Positions 62,371 through 64,000 of a stretch of 64,000 nucleotides of DNA are shown piece after piece. Both the position numbers and the translations under genes were made by a program. The notes under the pieces are model-generated. The model did no database searches and was not told the origin of the DNA. It saw only the letters and a list, made by a program, of their open reading frames with translations. The stretch's first letter is position 1. Each line of letters opens with the position of its first letter. Source of the stretch: Pseudobutyrivibrio sp. UBA3626 (GTDB lineage: Bacteria; Bacillota; Clostridia; Lachnospirales; Lachnospiraceae); assembly GCA_002373675.1 (NCBI GenBank), contig DFLF01000001.1, positions 20,090 through 84,089 of the forward strand, written 5' to 3'.

Positions 62371-62402
62371 AGTTGACAGAAGGACCCGTCCCCCTGTCAA
62401 CT
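62371..62402. repeat. Single copy of the GTTGACA...GGAC...TGTCAAC palindromic repeat
   Basis: AGTTGACAGAAGGACCCGTC followed by the complementary half TGTCAACT. Related to the pair at 50960-51045. It lies 11 bases after the peptide C stop codon and may end or stabilise that transcript. Confidence 0.75.
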
Positions 62403-62412
62403 CCTTTACTAT

Positions 62413-62682
62413 CTATGCATACCATTGATGATCACAAACTCTACATGTAAAGTAATCCTTTGTATTAGCTTCTAACAAATTCATATGTACATCGGAACTG
62501 CCACAAACTGGACAATTAGGAATCTTACGACGAGCACATCCACCTGAAACAACTTCAAGCTGCTCATCAGTAAGTTCAATTCCTTCAGCCTTAGCAAGAT
62601 TTAAGATTTCCTCTGAGTTCTTGCATGCTTCAACCTTCTTAATTTGCTCCTCTGATAATCCTTTTAATAATTCTTTTCTCAT
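62413..62682 (-). CDS. Nif11-type leader fused to Cys4 zinc-ribbon-like core (peptide C)
   Basis: 89 aa. The leader MRKELLKGLSEEQIKKVEAC, then ELTDEQLEVVSGG is followed by a 40-residue core CARRKIPNCPVCGSSDVH with a second pair FTCRVCDHQW: a textbook CPxCG...CxxC ribbon. Leader identity to peptides A and B is high whereas cores of B and C share only the cysteine frame, the usual sign of a precursor family with conserved leader and diversified core. No processing enzyme or dedicated transporter is identified nearby. Confidence 0.78.
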   Translation of the reverse strand: MRKELLKGLSEEQIKKVEACKNSEEILNLAKAEGIELTDEQLEVVSGGCARRKIPNCPVCGSSDVHMNLLEANTKDYFTCRVCDHQWYA

Positions 62683-62797
62683 AGTAGTTACCCCCTCTGT
62701 TATTCTTATAAATAATATACCACATTTTAATTAGATTTGCTTATGTGGATTTACCTGTCACATATATATACACATTTAACATGTAAAATGCGACATT
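62683..62797 (-). promoter_or_regulatory. Duplicated promoter region of peptide C
   Basis: Near-identical to the region before peptide B, including TGTCGCATTTT (62785-62795) and TTCTTATAAATAATATACCA on the plus strand. The duplication covers promoter plus leader, so the two genes arose by tandem copying. Confidence 0.65.
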
Positions 62798-62810
62798 TTT
62801 CTATGTTCTT

Positions 62811-62837
62811 AAGAAAAAGAAGGTGACAAGTCACCTT
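62811..62837 (-). terminator. Intrinsic terminator after the HEPN gene
   Basis: On the minus strand AAGGTGA pairs with TCACCTT around a 4-base loop and is followed by CTTTTTCTT. Confidence 0.75.
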
Positions 62838-62854
62838 AAGATTTCCTACAAAGT

Positions 62855-63268
62855 TCACTCATAAATCCCTTTGTCCTTTAAGTATTTATATACTGTTTTT
62901 AGAATGTGTTCAGCATTTTCAACTTGTTTTTCACATTCTGCTTTATCCGCAATATAAAAATCGTCATAATCAGATGCTTCACGAATCCTCCCCATTCCAC
63001 GAAACATTTTCATATCGTTCTTAGTAAAATAATTTGAAGGCTTATGAATAAATTCCATATTAAAAACAGATAATACTCCATTATGTGTCTCACTATTCTT
63101 TTCAATTGTAGATAATACAGCCTTAATCGCCTGCTCAGCACTGTAAAAAGCTCTATTATTTGCAGACTTATAATCTTTTTCTTTTATGAGTATTCTAGCT
63201 GTCTTAAGCAACTCCTCTGCTCTCTCATATCTTACTTTTGCTAGATTATTTCTCTCTTCAATGTTCAT
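62855..63268 (-). CDS. HEPN-domain protein (MNT/HEPN pair, toxin-like partner)
   Basis: 137 aa, helical. The HEPN core is NNRAFYSAEQAIKAVL (residues about 39-54) with the downstream REASDYDDFYIADKAEC segment typical of the PF05168-type family. The catalytic R-x4-6-H of HEPN RNases is not complete: Arg is present but the His position reads Gln. So it may be an inactive HEPN, a non-RNase type, or a target of AMPylation by its partner. The start overlaps the nucleotidyltransferase gene by 11 bases. Located before two unrelated peptide genes, it looks like an accessory module. Confidence 0.82.
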   Translation of the reverse strand: MNIEERNNLAKVRYERAEELLKTARILIKEKDYKSANNRAFYSAEQAIKAVLSTIEKNSETHNGVLSVFNMEFIHKPSNYFTKNDMKMFRGMGRIREASDYDDFYIADKAECEKQVENAEHILKTVYKYLKDKGIYE

Positions 63269-63809
63269 ATAATACTATCCCATCCTTTTTAATATTCATA
63301 AAATACGGATACCAACTATTCTTTTCCTCAAATTCTTCTTTAGGCAAGCATACAAAATTAACTGTAGCAAAAGTATCTATTCCAATTGATGTCGCTATAT
63401 CATCAATCTTATCATCATACTTTTTTACAGCTTCCCTATCACTATCAGTTAGAATTGCAACATCAACATCTGACTCATTTGTAAAATCTCCTCTAGCACA
63501 AGATCCATAAAGTATTATTTTTCTGCAATCATCCTTTAACGCCTTTGGAATATCTCTAACTATAACCTTCTTTATCTTATCAAGAGTATATTTCAGATTA
63601 TACTTACTGTTTGCCTCTATCAGAGAATCTCTAATCAATTTTTCTTCAACCGCTTCTTTAATAAATGTAGATGTTGGCATACCTGAGCGTTTTATTGCTG
63701 GAGCAATACGCATTTCATAATCATCCTTAAGCCAGTTTAGTGCTATTCTCTTCTGATTATTCTTAAAATATTTGAGGTTTGTATTCTTTAAACTTTCACT
63801 ATATGCCAT
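63258..63809 (-). CDS. Minimal nucleotidyltransferase with N-terminal RHH-like domain (antitoxin-like)
   Basis: 183 aa. The C-terminal two thirds carry the MNT motif ILYGSCARGDFTNESDVDVAIL (GSxxRGD and DVD metal residues) and a third Asp/Asn position in TFATVNFVCL. The N-terminal 60 residues (KRIALNWLKDDYEMRI, PTSTFIKEAVEEKL) resemble a ribbon-helix-helix DNA-binding domain, an uncommon addition to MNT antitoxins. In known MNT/HEPN systems the MNT protein adds AMP to the HEPN toxin. A consensus ribosome site (GGAGGTG, 8 bases) marks the ATG. Directly upstream is a perfect palindrome over the promoter, the likely RHH operator. Confidence 0.85.
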   Translation of the reverse strand: MAYSESLKNTNLKYFKNNQKRIALNWLKDDYEMRIAPAIKRSGMPTSTFIKEAVEEKLIRDSLIEANSKYNLKYTLDKIKKVIVRDIPKALKDDCRKIILYGSCARGDFTNESDVDVAILTDSDREAVKKYDDKIDDIATSIGIDTFATVNFVCLPKEEFEEKNSWYPYFMNIKKDGIVLYEH

Positions 63810-63822
63810 CGTTTACACCTCC

Positions 63823-63844
63823 AATATCTATGTACATAGATATT
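63823..63844. promoter_or_regulatory. Perfect 22-bp palindromic operator
   Basis: AATATCTATGT at 63823 and its exact complement ACATAGATATT form an uninterrupted palindrome. It overlaps the -10 box of the promoter and ends 13 bases before the nucleotidyltransferase ATG. This suits repression by the RHH-like N-terminus of that protein. Confidence 0.8.
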
Positions 63845-63868
63845 ATCATACATATCAGTTTTAGTCAA
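63840..63868 (-). promoter_or_regulatory. Promoter of the nucleotidyltransferase/HEPN operon
   Basis: TTGACT, 17-base spacer, TAATAT on the minus strand; the -10 lies within the palindrome. Confidence 0.78.
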
Positions 63869-63869
63869 T

Positions 63870-64000
63870 AGCAACAACATCCTATAACCTGGCTCGCCTT
63901 GGTTAGATGTAGGGAGATTACGTACCAAAAGTCTGTTCAATTATATTTACTCCGTAAAACCCCACATATGTAAACACAATCGAGTAGGAGGAATTTCTCA
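63870..64000. other. Right-end intergenic stretch; possible plus-strand ribosome site at the edge
   Basis: No gene is seen. The final bases GTAGGAGGAATTTCTCA on the plus strand look like a ribosome-binding site for a gene starting just outside the window, which would be the first plus-strand gene and make this a divergent junction. Confidence 0.3.

Overview
The window reads as a chromosomal piece of a low-GC Clostridia, most likely a Lachnospiraceae-type gut or rumen anaerobe. This is inferred from the gene set: an Amt-PII fusion, type III glutamine synthetase, ANTAR regulator, LL-diaminopimelate aminotransferase, clostripain-type peptidase and Nif11-leader peptides. Every gene I can support lies on the minus strand, so transcription runs from high to low coordinates. 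I see no rRNA, tRNA, transposase or CRISPR array.

Region 1 (1-15.2 kb) is a surface-adhesin export locus. A giant serine-rich repeat protein (2167 aa) is followed by secY2, asp1, asp2, asp3, secA2 and gtfA, which runs off the left edge. This is the gene order of streptococcal accessory Sec loci. SecA2, SecY2 and Asp1-3 would export the repeat protein, and GtfA (with an expected GtfB outside the window) would start its O-glycosylation.

Region 2 (15.5-29.4 kb) appears to be one long transcription unit: pyrG, carA, carB, a short divergent glutamine-synthetase-like gene, an ANTAR RNA-binding regulator with a degenerate receiver, two hybrid sensor kinases and a VanX-like lipoprotein dipeptidase, ending at a terminator. 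Region 3 (29.4-37.2 kb) holds dapL and gltB-gltD, separated by two unclassified structured segments.

Region 4 (37.2-42.9 kb) holds a clostripain-family lipoprotein, a SpoIIE-type phosphatase, a HipA-like kinase with a partner protein, and a 5'-shortened Fic gene. Region 5 (42.9-52.8 kb) is a second nitrogen block: asnB, glnN, an Amt-GlnB fusion, an unusual KaiC-like/ATP-grasp protein and purF. Leaders in front of gltB, asnB and amt each carry a hairpin with an A-x-x-G-x-x hexaloop overlapping an intrinsic terminator. That is the signature of ANTAR-controlled antitermination and would tie these genes to the ANTAR protein of region 2.

Region 6 (52.8-64 kb) holds nadE, a C1-family secreted protease, a lipoprotein and a HAD phosphatase as a coupled operon; an ABC transporter operon; an Ldh2-type dehydrogenase; three Nif11-type leader peptides, two fused to a zinc-ribbon-like Cys4 core; and an RHH-nucleotidyltransferase/HEPN pair with a perfect 22-bp palindrome over its promoter. 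The strongest leads for undescribed biology are the Nif11-zinc-ribbon peptides, the hexaloop attenuators with the non-phosphorylatable ANTAR protein, the KaiC-like/ATP-grasp protein, and the clostridial accessory Sec locus with its unusual anchor.
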